Positions 1-8,331 are shown, counted from the first letter of the stretch. The stretch: 21,036 nt of DNA from Sphingomonas sp. (GCA_030146605.1 JASLBO010000486.1:1-21036); one strand, 5' to 3'. Numbers and translations are program-made. The notes: a model not told the origin generated them from the sequence alone.

Positions 1-930
1 ACGGCATCGTTCGAACACGACACGCCGATGACGCCCGCGACCCGGTTCGAAATGGGGTCGATCTCCAAGTGGATCGCGGCGATCGTCGTGTTGAAGCTGG
101 TGGACCAGCACAGGCTGGCGCTCGACACGCCGATCAGCGCCTATTTGCCCGATTACCGGGCGGATATCGGTGCGCGGCTCACCTTGCGCCGGCTGATGAG
201 CCATTCGAGCGGCCTGCCGAACGACATCCTCAAGGCGCGGCGGGCGGATCCGGGAGTGGGCGTTCGCGACCTTGATCAAATGACGGCCGTGCGGCGCTTC
301 GCGAGCGGCGATCTGGCATTCGCGCCGGGCTCCGCATGGGATTATTCGCATTCCAACTGGCTGGTGGTGAAGGCCGTGGTCGAGCGGGTCACGGGGCAGA
401 ACTATGCCCAGGTGGTGGAACGGCTGCTGACCAGGCCGCTAGGGTTGCGAAACAGCGGGATCTATCGCGGCGATTCGAGCGCGATTCCCGGCGCGGCGGC
501 GGGCTATGCCCGGCTGGTACCGGCTCCCGAGCCGAAGGCCAGTCCGATACCGGACTTCATGGCGATGGCCGGCGGTTTCTACGCCAACGCGCCTGACATG
601 CTGAAGCTGATGGATCGCGTGCTCAGCCGGAATTATCTCGGTGCCGCGTCGCGCAAGGCGCTGATGACGGTAGCCGTGCCCGACCAGCACTACGCGCTGG
701 GCGGGCGGGTGCGAACCGAGATCATCGCCGGCAAGCCGCGCCGCACGGCGTGGGAGGACGGATCGAATGGCGGCTTCCGCACCCTCGCGCGTCGAGTGCT
801 CGCCGACGGTCACACCGTCATCCTCCTGAGCAATGCGAGCTTCGACTCCGCCAGGCTGGGGGCGCTTGGGACGAAGCTGCTCGAGGCCTCGTACAATCGC
901 CGCGGGGCACGCGGCTCCGGCGCACACTAA
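1..930 (+). CDS. Serine hydrolase, beta-lactamase/PBP-like family (5' truncated)
   Basis: The reading frame is open from base 1 with no stop, so the gene begins upstream of the window; the ATG at 28 is internal. The family (class C beta-lactamase, D-Ala-D-Ala carboxypeptidase and esterase fold) uses an SxxK serine nucleophile. That motif is visible as S-I-S-K within FEMGSISKW (about residues 20-23 of the visible part). A second conserved block, LMSHSSGLP, follows. The YxN catalytic motif aligns with Y-S-H in DYSHSNW (Tyr about residue 115), a His-for-Asn variant. The third motif is probably around DGSNGGF near base 760, followed by a typical VILLSN strand. The substrate cannot be read from sequence: esterase, peptidase or peptidoglycan hydrolase are all possible. 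The missing N-terminus would show whether a signal peptide is present. The gene ends 55 bases before cheA and looks unrelated to it in function. Confidence 0.85.
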   Translation, partial: TASFEHDTPMTPATRFEMGSISKWIAAIVVLKLVDQHRLALDTPISAYLPDYRADIGARLTLRRLMSHSSGLPNDILKARRADPGVGVRDLDQMTAVRRFASGDLAFAPGSAWDYSHSNWLVVKAVVERVTGQNYAQVVERLLTRPLGLRNSGIYRGDSSAIPGAAAGYARLVPAPEPKASPIPDFMAMAGGFYANAPDMLKLMDRVLSRNYLGAASRKALMTVAVPDQHYALGGRVRTEIIAGKPRRTAWEDGSNGGFRTLARRVLADGHTVILLSNASFDSARLGALGTKLLEASYNRRGARGSGAH

Positions 931-985
931 CGCCCTTTTAACCAGCACTGCCCCAAAAGAGCCGGGCAATTTGCTCCGGGGCCCC

Positions 986-3304
986 ATGGACGACCTGATT
1001 CAGGAATTCATCGCCGAAACGCGCGAGACGCTCGAGGCGCTCTCGGGCGAGATCGTCGCGTGGGAAGCCCAGCCCGACGACCGGGCGCGGCTCGATGCGA
1101 TCTTCCGCTTCGTGCATACCGTCAAAGGGAGCTGCGGATTTCTCGATCTGCCGCGGCTCGGTCGACTGAGCCATGCCGCCGAGGATGTGCTCGCGCAGGT
1201 TCGCGAGGGCTTGCGCAGCCCCGATCGGCTGCTGGTCAACGCGGTGCTGGCCATCGTCGACCGGATCGGCGAACTGGTCGAGGCGATCGATTCGGGGACG
1301 AGCCTGCCCGATCAGGGCGACGAATTGCTGATCGCGGCGTTGGCCGAAGGAGCCGCGGAAGTCGCTCAGGCGAACGTGCCCGCGCTCCAGCGCGCCCCGG
1401 CGCGCAGCGTGCGGCTGAACGTCGATCTGCTCGACCGGATGATGTCGGGCATGTCGGACATGGTGCTGGCGCGCAACGAACTGGCGCGGCGGCTGCGCGG
1501 CGGCGATATCGATCCGACGATCGAGGCAGCGCTCGAGCGACTGTCGCTCACCGTCGGGGAGATGCGCGACACCGTCACCCGGACGCGGATGCAGAAGATC
1601 GACGCCTTATTCTCGGCGCTGCCGCGGATGGTGCGCGATACCGCTGCCAGCCTCGGTAAATCGGTATTGCTTCAGGTCGAGGGATCGGACGTCGAGCTCG
1701 ACCGCGAGATGATCGAGATGATGCGCGATCCGCTCGTCCACATTATCCGCAATTCGATCGACCACGGCGTCGAATCGCCGGTCGAGCGCCGCGCGGCGGG
1801 CAAGCGCGAGAATGGCCGGCTGGTCGTCTCGGCGCGCCAATCGGGCAACCAGATCATCATCGAGATCATCGATGACGGGCGCGGGATCGATACCGAGCGG
1901 CTCATCCGCAAGCTCGTGGCGAACGGCCGCGACGAGGCGAAGCTGCGGGCGCTGTCCGAGCGGGCGAAGCTCGACCTCGTGTTCGAGCCGGGCCTGTCGA
2001 GCAAGGACGTGGTCAGCGAAGTGTCGGGCCGGGGCGTGGGCATGGACATCGTCCGCGCCTCGATCGAGCAGATCGGCGGGCGGGTCGACCTCGACAGCAC
2101 GCCGGGCAAGGGACTGCGGCTGGCGATCCATGTGCCGCTGACGCTTTCGATCATCTCGGCGATCGTGGTCGGCGCCGGGGGGCAGCGTTTCGCGATCTCG
2201 CGCCAGGCGATCGAGGAGATCGTCACCGACCAGGCGGAGGCCGTGCGGATCGACACGATCGGCGGCGCGCAAGTGCTCAGCGTGCGCGGACGGCGCATGC
2301 CGCTGCTCAATCTGTGCGAAGTGCTCGGCCTGACCCGCGCGGTGCATAACGGGCCGCGGATGATCTCGATCGTCAATGTCGGCGAAGGCAGCTACGCGCT
2401 CGCCGCCGACATGGTCCTCGACAATGAGGAACTGGTGATCAAGCCGGCGTCGCCGGCGGTGATGTCGACCGGAGTCTATGCCGGACAGACCCTGCCCGAT
2501 TCGGGGCTGCCGATGCTGCTGCTCGACTGTGCCGGGATCGCCAATCTCGCCGGGCTCGATTTCAGCCGCCACGACGATCAGGCCCAGGACGAAGAGGAAG
2601 TGGCCGAGGCGGAGACCGGCATGCCGGCTTTGTTGTTCATCGATCTCGACGGCGTGCGCCGCGCGGTGCCGCTGGTCGCAGTCGACCGGGTCGAGCAGGT
2701 CGAGGGCCATAATGTGCGCTTCGCCGCGGGTCGCTTCCGGGTGACGATCGACGGACGTATCCTGCCGCTCGCCTCGCAAGGCGAGATCGAAGGGCGCGCA
2801 CGGCTCAACGTGCTGCGCCTCAAGGACGGCGCCAATGAAGTCAGCTATGCGATAGACGAGGCGCTCGACATCATCACCTTGCCTCTCGAACTGGTGCCCG
2901 CGCGTGCGCCGGGGCCGATCGCAGGTGTGGCGCTGATCGACGGCGAGCAGGTCGAATTGCTCGATATCCTGTGGGTGTTCGACGAGCACGCCGATCGCGA
3001 AAGCGAGGAGAATGCGCCGCTCTGCCTGATCACGGGCGATGCGGACGGCTGGATGGCATCGTTCGTGCGCCCGTTGCTCGAGACTGCGGGCTACCGCGTC
3101 ACGACGCAGCTTTCACCCGGCGAGACGCCGGCGGTGGTGCTGTCGGCCGACGCGGCACCGGTCGAGCTTGCGCCCAAGGCCCCGGTGGTGCGGCTGCGCA
3201 GTCGCCGTGCCGCGGCGGGCGCGGGCGACGACAGCGTCTATCGGTATGACCGCGCGGGGCTGCTCTCCGCGCTCGAGGCCCGAACGGGCGGGAAGGGCCG
3301 CTGA
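986..3304 (+). CDS. cheA: Chemotaxis histidine kinase CheA with two CheW-like domains and a degenerate C-terminal receiver
   Basis: 772 residues. The cytoplasmic kinase of the chemotaxis array autophosphorylates on a His and passes phosphate to CheY and CheB. An Hpt domain occupies residues 1-105, with the phospho-His at H44 in HTVKGSCGF. I see no clear P2 domain. A dimerisation region (about 135-185) leads into the HATPase: N-box H252-IIRN-SIDHG, then DDGRGID and GRGVGMDIVR. A CheW-like P5 domain covers about 383-510, and a second CheW-like segment about 544-672. The last 95 residues resemble a receiver domain that has lost its acidic and phospho-Asp residues. The ATG at 986 fits the usual start of an Hpt domain (MDDLIQEFIAET). 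The frame is open further upstream, but that part has no homology I recognise. The ribosome site is weak. The stop codon overlaps the cheW start by one base. Confidence 0.95.
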   Translation: MDDLIQEFIAETRETLEALSGEIVAWEAQPDDRARLDAIFRFVHTVKGSCGFLDLPRLGRLSHAAEDVLAQVREGLRSPDRLLVNAVLAIVDRIGELVEAIDSGTSLPDQGDELLIAALAEGAAEVAQANVPALQRAPARSVRLNVDLLDRMMSGMSDMVLARNELARRLRGGDIDPTIEAALERLSLTVGEMRDTVTRTRMQKIDALFSALPRMVRDTAASLGKSVLLQVEGSDVELDREMIEMMRDPLVHIIRNSIDHGVESPVERRAAGKRENGRLVVSARQSGNQIIIEIIDDGRGIDTERLIRKLVANGRDEAKLRALSERAKLDLVFEPGLSSKDVVSEVSGRGVGMDIVRASIEQIGGRVDLDSTPGKGLRLAIHVPLTLSIISAIVVGAGGQRFAISRQAIEEIVTDQAEAVRIDTIGGAQVLSVRGRRMPLLNLCEVLGLTRAVHNGPRMISIVNVGEGSYALAADMVLDNEELVIKPASPAVMSTGVYAGQTLPDSGLPMLLLDCAGIANLAGLDFSRHDDQAQDEEEVAEAETGMPALLFIDLDGVRRAVPLVAVDRVEQVEGHNVRFAAGRFRVTIDGRILPLASQGEIEGRARLNVLRLKDGANEVSYAIDEALDIITLPLELVPARAPGPIAGVALIDGEQVELLDILWVFDEHADRESEENAPLCLITGDADGWMASFVRPLLETAGYRVTTQLSPGETPAVVLSADAAPVELAPKAPVVRLRSRRAAAGAGDDSVYRYDRAGLLSALEARTGGKGR

Positions 3305-3732
3305 TGACCCACCTTTATCTCATCGCCCAGCTGGCCGGCCGCGCGGTGGCGATCGACTCGAGCCAGGTCGAATCCGTGGTCGATATCGGCGAGGTCACCA
3401 AGGTGCCGCTCGCCTCGCAGCATGTCCGCGGGCTGGCGGCGCTGCGCAGCCGCGTGGTGACGGTGGTCGACACGCATACCGCTCTGGGGCTTGCCAGCTC
3501 GAGCGAGGCGCGGCGAGCCGTGATCACGCATGTCGAGGGACATCATTACGCCTTGCTCGTCGATGCGCTCGACGATGTCGCGCCGTTCGAGCTGCTGCCG
3601 CTCACCGGCGGGTTCGCGCTCGATACTGCGTGGCAACGCGCCGGGCGCGGGATCGTCGAACGCGACGGCGAGCCGATCCTCGCGATCGATCTCGCGGCTC
3701 TGGTGCCGGGCATTTCGGCAGCGCTGAACTGA
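3304..3732 (+). CDS. cheW: CheW chemotaxis coupling protein
   Basis: 142 residues, the usual size for a single CheW domain. CheW links chemoreceptors to CheA in the signalling array. The sequence follows the fold: an N-terminal strand (LYLIAQLAGRAVAID), the segment SSQVESVVDIGEVTKVP, then VRGLAALRSRVVTVVDTHTALGL. This last is the conserved block where CheW proteins normally read 'I.GlinlRG.ilpViDL'. The start ATG shares its first base with the cheA stop codon (TGATG), which indicates translational coupling. It is relatively short and divergent, as many alphaproteobacterial CheW proteins are. Confidence 0.9.
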   Translation: MTHLYLIAQLAGRAVAIDSSQVESVVDIGEVTKVPLASQHVRGLAALRSRVVTVVDTHTALGLASSSEARRAVITHVEGHHYALLVDALDDVAPFELLPLTGGFALDTAWQRAGRGIVERDGEPILAIDLAALVPGISAALN

Positions 3733-3812
3733 ATTTGGCCGGTTAACCCCGTCCTTACATCTCTGTCGCACTATGATGAAACAGACGCCTGGCTATCGGG
3801 GAACAGGGAAAC

Positions 3813-4178
3813 ATGAAATCTTGTCTTGTCGTCGACGACTCCAAGGTGATCCGCAAAGTCGCGCGGCACATCCTCGAGACGCTCGACTTTGAAGTACGCG
3901 AGGCCGGCGACGGCCGTGAGGCGCTCGATTCGTGCCTGGCGACCCCGCCCGACGTGATCCTGCTCGACTGGAACATGCCGGTGATGAGCGGGATGGACTT
4001 CCTGCGCGCGCTCAAGGATTCGGGCCTGGCGCAGCGCCCCAAGGTGGTGTTCTGCACCACCGAGAACGGCATGGCCTATATCCGCGCCGCGATCGAGGCG
4101 GGCGCCGACGAATATGTCATGAAGCCGTTCGATCGCGAGACGCTGGAAAGCAAGCTGCAGATCGTCGGCGTCGCCTGA
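3813..4178 (+). CDS. cheY: CheY-type single-domain response regulator
   Basis: 121 residues, one receiver domain and no output domain. Visible catalytic residues are the acidic pair D8/D9 (VVDDSKVIR), the phospho-acceptor D52 (LLDWNMP), the Thr at 82/83 (CTTENG) and K104 (YVMKPFD). Phosphorylated CheY normally binds the flagellar motor switch; a sphingomonad relative could instead act as a phosphate sink or control another output. An AGGGAAAC ribosome site lies just before the ATG. The 80-base gap after cheW is the only large gap in the cluster, so a separate promoter or RNA processing site is possible, though I found no convincing promoter there. Confidence 0.92.
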   Translation: MKSCLVVDDSKVIRKVARHILETLDFEVREAGDGREALDSCLATPPDVILLDWNMPVMSGMDFLRALKDSGLAQRPKVVFCTTENGMAYIRAAIEAGADEYVMKPFDRETLESKLQIVGVA

Positions 4179-4194
4179 GCGCGGAGCCGAAAAC

Positions 4195-5265
4195 TTGTCC
4201 GTCGCACTCAGTTCGATTCTCCCCGACTCGCGTGGCACCGCGCCCGCGGCGAAGGTGCTGATCGTCGACGATTCGGTCGTCGCCCGGTCGGTGCTCGGGC
4301 GGATGGTGGATGGCACGAGGCGCTTCCGCGTCGTGGCAGCGCTGAGCGACGTGCGCGCGGCGCTCGATTATCTCCAGACGCATCCTGTCGACATCGTCCT
4401 GCTCGATATCGACATGCCCGGAATCGACGGCCTGACGGCGCTCCCGGACGTAATCGCGGCCGGCAAGGGGGCCAAGGTATTGATCGTTTCCTCCGCTGCC
4501 GACGAAGGCGCCGCAGTGACGGTGCAGGCGCTGGCGCTCGGCGCTGCCGACACCCTCGTCAAGCCGGGGATCGGCACTTTTGGCGGCCGCTTTGCCGAAG
4601 TGCTCGAGGACCGGCTGTCGAAGTTGATCGACGGGCATGCCGAGCCATTGCCGCACGCGGCCCCGAGCGCCGGCCCGGTGGCTGCCCCGCACGACTTCGA
4701 CGTCGTCGCGATCGGCGCCTCGACCGGGGGGATCCATGCGCTGAGTCAGCTCCTGCGCGCGATCCCTGCGAGTTTTCAAATCCCGATCCTCGTCACGCAG
4801 CATCTGCCGATTTCTTTCATGGGCTATTTCGCCGCGCAGCTCGCGGTGCTCGGCGGGCGGCCGTGCGAAGTGGCGAGCGAGCGCATGCGCGTGCGCCCGG
4901 GCCGGATCATCGTCGCGCCAGGCGACGCGCACATGCGCGTCACCAAGATGTCGGACGGCTGGTCGATCCGATTGAGCGACGAGAAGTCGCTGAGCGGTTG
5001 CATGCCCTCGGTCGATCCGATGTTCGAATCGATCGCCGAAGTGTTCGGCAAGCGTGCGCTCGGCGTGGTGCTCAGCGGGATGGGCCGCGACGGCGCCGAC
5101 GGCGCACGGCACCTGGTCGAGGCGGGCGGGCGCATCCTCGTGCAGGATCGCGAGAGCTCGACGATCTGGGGGATGCCCGGCGCGGTGGCCAATGCCGGCC
5201 ATGCCAGCGCGATCCTGCCGCCCGACGAGATCGGCCGGCTGGTCGCATGGCAGGGGAGGGCATGA
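4195..5265 (+). CDS. cheB: CheB receptor-glutamate methylesterase/deamidase
   Basis: 356 residues. CheB removes methyl groups from glutamates of chemoreceptors and is activated by CheA phosphorylation. The receiver domain (about 19-135) has D25/D26, phospho-acceptor D71 (LLDIDMPG) and K123. The methylesterase domain (about 168-352) shows the catalytic triad S176 (IGASTGG), H203 (TQHLP) and D299 (GMGRDGADG). The start is TTG at 4195, with GGAG eight bases upstream. No ATG lies early enough to preserve the first receiver strand, so a TTG start is the best reading. The gap from cheY is 16 bases. The stop overlaps the cheR start (ATGA). Confidence 0.94.
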   Translation: MSVALSSILPDSRGTAPAAKVLIVDDSVVARSVLGRMVDGTRRFRVVAALSDVRAALDYLQTHPVDIVLLDIDMPGIDGLTALPDVIAAGKGAKVLIVSSAADEGAAVTVQALALGAADTLVKPGIGTFGGRFAEVLEDRLSKLIDGHAEPLPHAAPSAGPVAAPHDFDVVAIGASTGGIHALSQLLRAIPASFQIPILVTQHLPISFMGYFAAQLAVLGGRPCEVASERMRVRPGRIIVAPGDAHMRVTKMSDGWSIRLSDEKSLSGCMPSVDPMFESIAEVFGKRALGVVLSGMGRDGADGARHLVEAGGRILVQDRESSTIWGMPGAVANAGHASAILPPDEIGRLVAWQGRA

Positions 5266-6128
5266 TGCACTTTCCGGACGCGACACCGGCGGCATCGTCG
5301 GGGGCGATGAACATCATTTCGGCGCTGCTCGAGCAGCGCACGGGGCAGCAGATCGCTGCCAATCGGGCGTGGCGCATCGAGACGGCGCTCAAGCCGCTGT
5401 TGCGCGAAAAGGGGCTCGCATCGCTCGATCAGCTGGTCGCCCAGCTCGTCGCGACGCGAACGGGAGATTTGGGGGATCAGGTCGTGGATGCACTGCTGAA
5501 CCAGGAGACGAGCTTTTTCCGCGACGCGGCGGTGCTCGAGACGATTGCGGACGCCACCAAGGCGATGCAGGCGGAGACCGGCGGTCGCAAGGTGCGGATC
5601 TGGTCGTCGGGATGCTCGACCGGGCAGGAGCCGCTGAGCCTCGCGATGCTGTTCGACGAGCGCGGGATGGGCGAGGGCGCGAGCGCCCCCGAGATCGTCG
5701 CTACCGACGTATCCCCCGCCGCGCTTACCCGGGCGCGCGCCGGCCATTTTTCCCAGTTCGAGATCCAGCGCGGGCTTCCCGTCCGGCGGATGATGACGTG
5801 GTTCGACGGCAACGGCGGCGACTGGGCGGCCAAGCCCGAGCTGCTGCGCCGCATCCAGTTCCGTCAGCACAACCTGACCGCCGATGCGCCGCCACCGGGC
5901 AAGTTCGACGTCGTTCTGTGCCGCAACGTGTTGCTCTATTTCTCGCAGAATGTGCGCCGCGACGTGTTCGAGATCCTCGCTTCGGCGATCCGTCCGGGCG
6001 GGCTCCTGGTGCTGGGCGCGGGCGAGACCGTCATCGGGCTGACCGATCGCTTCCGTCCCTGCGACCAGTTCCGTGGCCTTTACCGTGCGGTCGCGGCGGC
6101 GCCGGCAAAGCGGGCGGCGTTCAGTTGA
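5262..6128 (+). CDS. cheR: CheR chemoreceptor glutamate O-methyltransferase
   Basis: 288 residues. CheR uses S-adenosylmethionine to methylate receptor glutamates, opposing CheB. The N-terminal helical CheR domain includes the conserved LLNQETSFFRD block. The methyltransferase domain shows the SAM-binding G117-CSTGQE motif, EIVATDVSP and DVVLCRNVLLYF. Tandem ATG codons at 5262 and 5265 follow a very strong AGGGGAGGG site. The first overlaps the cheB stop by four bases, the second by one; spacing slightly favours the second. An ATG at 5307 is a weaker alternative. It is the last che gene visible; the next gene is 45 bases away and functionally unrelated. Confidence 0.94.
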   Translation: MMHFPDATPAASSGAMNIISALLEQRTGQQIAANRAWRIETALKPLLREKGLASLDQLVAQLVATRTGDLGDQVVDALLNQETSFFRDAAVLETIADATKAMQAETGGRKVRIWSSGCSTGQEPLSLAMLFDERGMGEGASAPEIVATDVSPAALTRARAGHFSQFEIQRGLPVRRMMTWFDGNGGDWAAKPELLRRIQFRQHNLTADAPPPGKFDVVLCRNVLLYFSQNVRRDVFEILASAIRPGGLLVLGAGETVIGLTDRFRPCDQFRGLYRAVAAAPAKRAAFS

Positions 6129-6173
6129 GCGGCCTCTTGCCGCGGGTGCGCCTGCGCTTCTAACGTCGCGGCG

Positions 6174-6875
6174 ATGACCAATGGCCTCAACATCATCGAC
6201 GCGCCGTCGCCCAATTTCGACGCGCGCGAACTGCCGATATCGATGATCGTGCTGCATTATACCGGGATGGAGAGCGCGCAGGCGGCGATCGACCGGCTGC
6301 GCGATCCCGAAGCCAGGGTCTCGGCGCATTATCTGGTCGACGAGGACGGCAAGATCCTGCGGCTCGTCGACGAGCGCCACCGTGCGTGGCACGCCGGACG
6401 CTCGCACTGGCGCGGCGTGACCGACGTCAATTCGGCGTCGATCGGCATCGAGATCGTCAATCCGGGGCACGAATTCGGCTACCGGCCGTTTCCCGACGCG
6501 CAGATGGGATCGCTGATTCCGCTGGTTGCGGAGATCAAGGAGCGCCACGGCATCACCCGCGGCAACGTGGTCGGGCATTCGGACGTGGCACCGGCGCGCA
6601 AGCAGGACCCAGGCGAATTGTTCAACTGGCACGCGCTGGCGCGGCTGCGGCTGGCGCTGCCGCGGCCGACGAGGGGGCTTGTCGACCCCGGCTGGCCCGA
6701 CGCGGGGTTCATGCTCGCGCTCGAGCGGTTCGGCTATGACGTGCGCGATGCCGAGGCGGCGGTGATCGCGTTCCAGCGGCGCTTCCGTCCCGAGCTGATC
6801 GACGGCGAGATCGACATGGAGTGCCGCTGTATCCTGCTCGCCTTGCTGCTGCCCAAGCCGCAGGGCGACGATTGA
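6174..6875 (+). CDS. N-acetylmuramoyl-L-alanine amidase (Amidase_2) with C-terminal peptidoglycan-binding domain
   Basis: 233 residues. The enzyme cleaves the bond between N-acetylmuramic (or anhydro-muramic) acid and the peptide stem of peptidoglycan. Zinc ligands visible in the AmpD/AmiD fold are H28 (VLHYTG), H135 (VGHSDVAP) and D145 (KQDPGE). E93 sits in the conserved IGIEIVN strand. The AmpD-like blocks VSAHYLVDEDG and RAWHAGRSHWRG are present. Residues about 175-230 resemble a PG_binding_1 domain (ALERFGYDV...AVIAFQRRFRP). That domain order matches AmiD of E. coli, which is a lipoprotein, yet this protein has no signal peptide or lipobox from the ATG at 6174. It may act on cytoplasmic recycling substrates like AmpD, or leave by another route. 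Confidence 0.9.
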   Translation: MTNGLNIIDAPSPNFDARELPISMIVLHYTGMESAQAAIDRLRDPEARVSAHYLVDEDGKILRLVDERHRAWHAGRSHWRGVTDVNSASIGIEIVNPGHEFGYRPFPDAQMGSLIPLVAEIKERHGITRGNVVGHSDVAPARKQDPGELFNWHALARLRLALPRPTRGLVDPGWPDAGFMLALERFGYDVRDAEAAVIAFQRRFRPELIDGEIDMECRCILLALLLPKPQGDD

Positions 6876-6972
6876 GGCAGCTGCACGAAAAAGAAGGTGT
6901 GCGGCGCGTTCACGCTTTCTGGAAATTCCGTAGCAGCCATGGTGCGCCTAATGTCCACATTGGAGGCATATC

Positions 6973-7260
6973 ATGCTCAATGGTGGTGGTATGACGCGGA
7001 TGGGCCCGCTCCAGGTGCGGCTCAGCGGCGTCGTCAAGACGGATGACGTCGGCAAGGAAATACCTTCGGTCAATGCGCCGTCGGTGGCCGAGGCGACCGA
7101 AATGCTCACGCGCACTGCGCGGGTGAACGGCGCCGACGGCGTGATCGGGGTGGGCTCGGACTATCGCCGGATCACGATCGGGCGCGGGCCGCTATCGACC
7201 CAGGCGCTGGTCGCGGTGCAGGCCTGGGGCACTGCGGTGAAGAAGGACGACGCGGCCTGA
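6973..7260 (+). CDS. Small YbjQ-like (UPF0145/heavy-metal-binding-domain-like) protein
   Basis: 95 residues, function unknown. The second half (ARVNGADGVIGVGSDYRRI...ALVAVQAWGTAV) resembles the repeating core of YbjQ/UPF0145 proteins, where 'A.avvgv..dy......m..v.a.GTAV' is typical. The protein is a little shorter than YbjQ and its N-terminus diverges. A good GGAGG site at 6962-6966 lies six bases before the ATG, which fixes the start. There is no signal peptide, no membrane segment and no cysteine, so metal binding by Cys ligands is unlikely. It ends 36 bases before the RNase P RNA gene. The family assignment is by pattern only. Confidence 0.7.
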   Translation: MLNGGGMTRMGPLQVRLSGVVKTDDVGKEIPSVNAPSVAEATEMLTRTARVNGADGVIGVGSDYRRITIGRGPLSTQALVAVQAWGTAVKKDDAA

Positions 7261-7296
7261 GGGCTTGCGCCCGGCCCGTCCGCCGCTAGAGCGGTT

Positions 7297-7707
7297 GCGC
7301 CAGAGGGTCGGGCGGCCGCGTCGATGCGCAAGCATCGCCGAGGAAAGTCCGGGCTCCACGGAACCACGGTGCCGGGTAACGCCCGGCGGGCCAGCTTGCT
7401 GGTTCAGGGAAAGTGCCACAGAGAGCAGACCGCCCACTGGGCTCAGGTTTTCGGACCGGGGACTAAGGGCAAGGGTGAAAGGGTGCGGCAAGAGCGCACC
7501 GCGCGACCGGCAACGGAAGCGGCACGGCAAACCCCACCGGGAGCACGACCGAATAGGGGCGGCAATGGACTTCGAGTCCGGGGGCCTGGTTCCGGCCCGT
7601 CGCCCGGGTTGGTTGCTTGAGCGGCGGAGCAATCCGTCGCCTAGAGGAATGGTCGCACATCGCGTTTCGGCGCGAGGACAGAACCCGGCTTATAGACCCT
7701 CTGGCAA
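7297..7707 (+). ncRNA. rnpB: RNase P RNA, bacterial class A
   Basis: The catalytic RNA of RNase P, which matures the 5' ends of tRNAs. Recognisable conserved elements in order: GAGGAAAGTCCGGGCTCCAC at about 7340, the GGTAACGCC region, AAAGTGCCACAGAGA near 7410, GGTGAAAGGGTGCGG followed by AAGAGCGCACCG, CAAACCCCACC with GGAGCA, GGTTGGTTGCTTGAG near 7609, CTAGAGGAATGGTC near 7641, and ACAGAACCCGGCTTATAGA near 7678. The terminal P1 stem pairs GCCAGAGGGTC (7299-7309) with GACCCTCTGGC (7695-7705), which sets the ends to within a few bases. The length of about 410 nt is normal. Protein-like open frames on both strands here are chance. No convincing terminator follows; a weak hairpin TCCCT/AGGGA at 7724-7736 has no T-run. 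Confidence 0.97.
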
Positions 7708-7794
7708 ATTTTCTTCTGCAACGTCCCTGAAAGGGAGGGGAGTAATTCTGCGCCGCCGCTAGCCTAATCGAGCCCGCGCGCCTATCTGGCCCAC

Positions 7795-8331
7795 ATGGCA
7801 CGTGCGACACGATCCTCCGATTGGGGCTTTCCCCGCTGGCGTGCCTATGGCGCCGAGCGCGAGGCAGTGAAGGTGCGGCTGTGCGACCGGCATGGCTGCG
7901 AGGCACCGGGTGATCGGCCCGCGCCCAAATCGCCGAACAGCCCCGAGCGCTGGTATTTTTGCGAGACGCATGCCGGCGAGTACAACCGCAACTGGAATTA
8001 CTTCGAGGGTCTGACCGCCGAGGAAGCAGCGCAGCGCGAGGCCGAGGAACGGCGCGATGCGGGCGACTTTTCGGAGTCGAAGCATAATGGCTGGGCGGGT
8101 CCCGGAGACGGCAGCCGCTCGCGCGACGAGATGCGCGCGCTCGAGGTGCTCGACCTCGAGGTCGATGCGGATTTCGAAGCCGTGCGGATGGCTTGGCGGC
8201 GGCTGGCCAAGTCGAACCATCCCGACGTGAAGCCCGGCGATGCCGACGCGGCCAGGCGCTTCCAGGCGATCCAGGCGGCGTATGACGTGCTCAAGACCGC
8301 CGAAGAGCGACGGACGTGGAAGCCCGATTGA
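7795..8331 (+). CDS. J-domain protein with N-terminal Cys/His cluster
   Basis: 178 residues. The C-terminal part (about 113-178) is a J domain that should stimulate an Hsp70 (DnaK) ATPase. It has the helix ALEVLDLEVDADFEAVRMAWRRLA, the invariant HPD at 142-144, and the helix ARRFQAIQAAYDVLK. It lacks the G/F-rich and zinc-finger regions of DnaJ itself, so it is not the housekeeping DnaJ. The N-terminal half has C30, H33, C35, C56 and H59 (RLCDRHGCEAPG...WYFCETHAGEYN). This spacing suggests a small zinc-binding fold, as in other alphaproteobacterial proteins annotated simply as DnaJ-domain proteins. There is no clear ribosome site before the ATG. The 3' end overlaps the following ferredoxin gene. 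Confidence 0.88.
   Translation: MARATRSSDWGFPRWRAYGAEREAVKVRLCDRHGCEAPGDRPAPKSPNSPERWYFCETHAGEYNRNWNYFEGLTAEEAAQREAEERRDAGDFSESKHNGWAGPGDGSRSRDEMRALEVLDLEVDADFEAVRMAWRRLAKSNHPDVKPGDADAARRFQAIQAAYDVLKTAEERRTWKPD

Noticed and set aside
1607..2989. A 460-codon open frame antisense to cheA
   Set aside because: High-G+C shadow of cheA. It is very rich in His, Arg and Asp with no recognisable domain, and the sense frame has full CheA motifs.
4824..6632. A 602-codon open frame antisense to cheB, cheR and the amidase
   Set aside because: It crosses three well-supported genes, has shadow-like composition and has no family features.
7724..7736. Short hairpin TCCCT-GAA-AGGGA after rnpB as a terminator
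   Set aside because: Only five base pairs and no T-run; not enough support.
7265..7762. Protein-coding frames within 7265-7762 on both strands
   Set aside because: This stretch is the RNase P RNA, recognised by several conserved blocks and the closing P1 stem.
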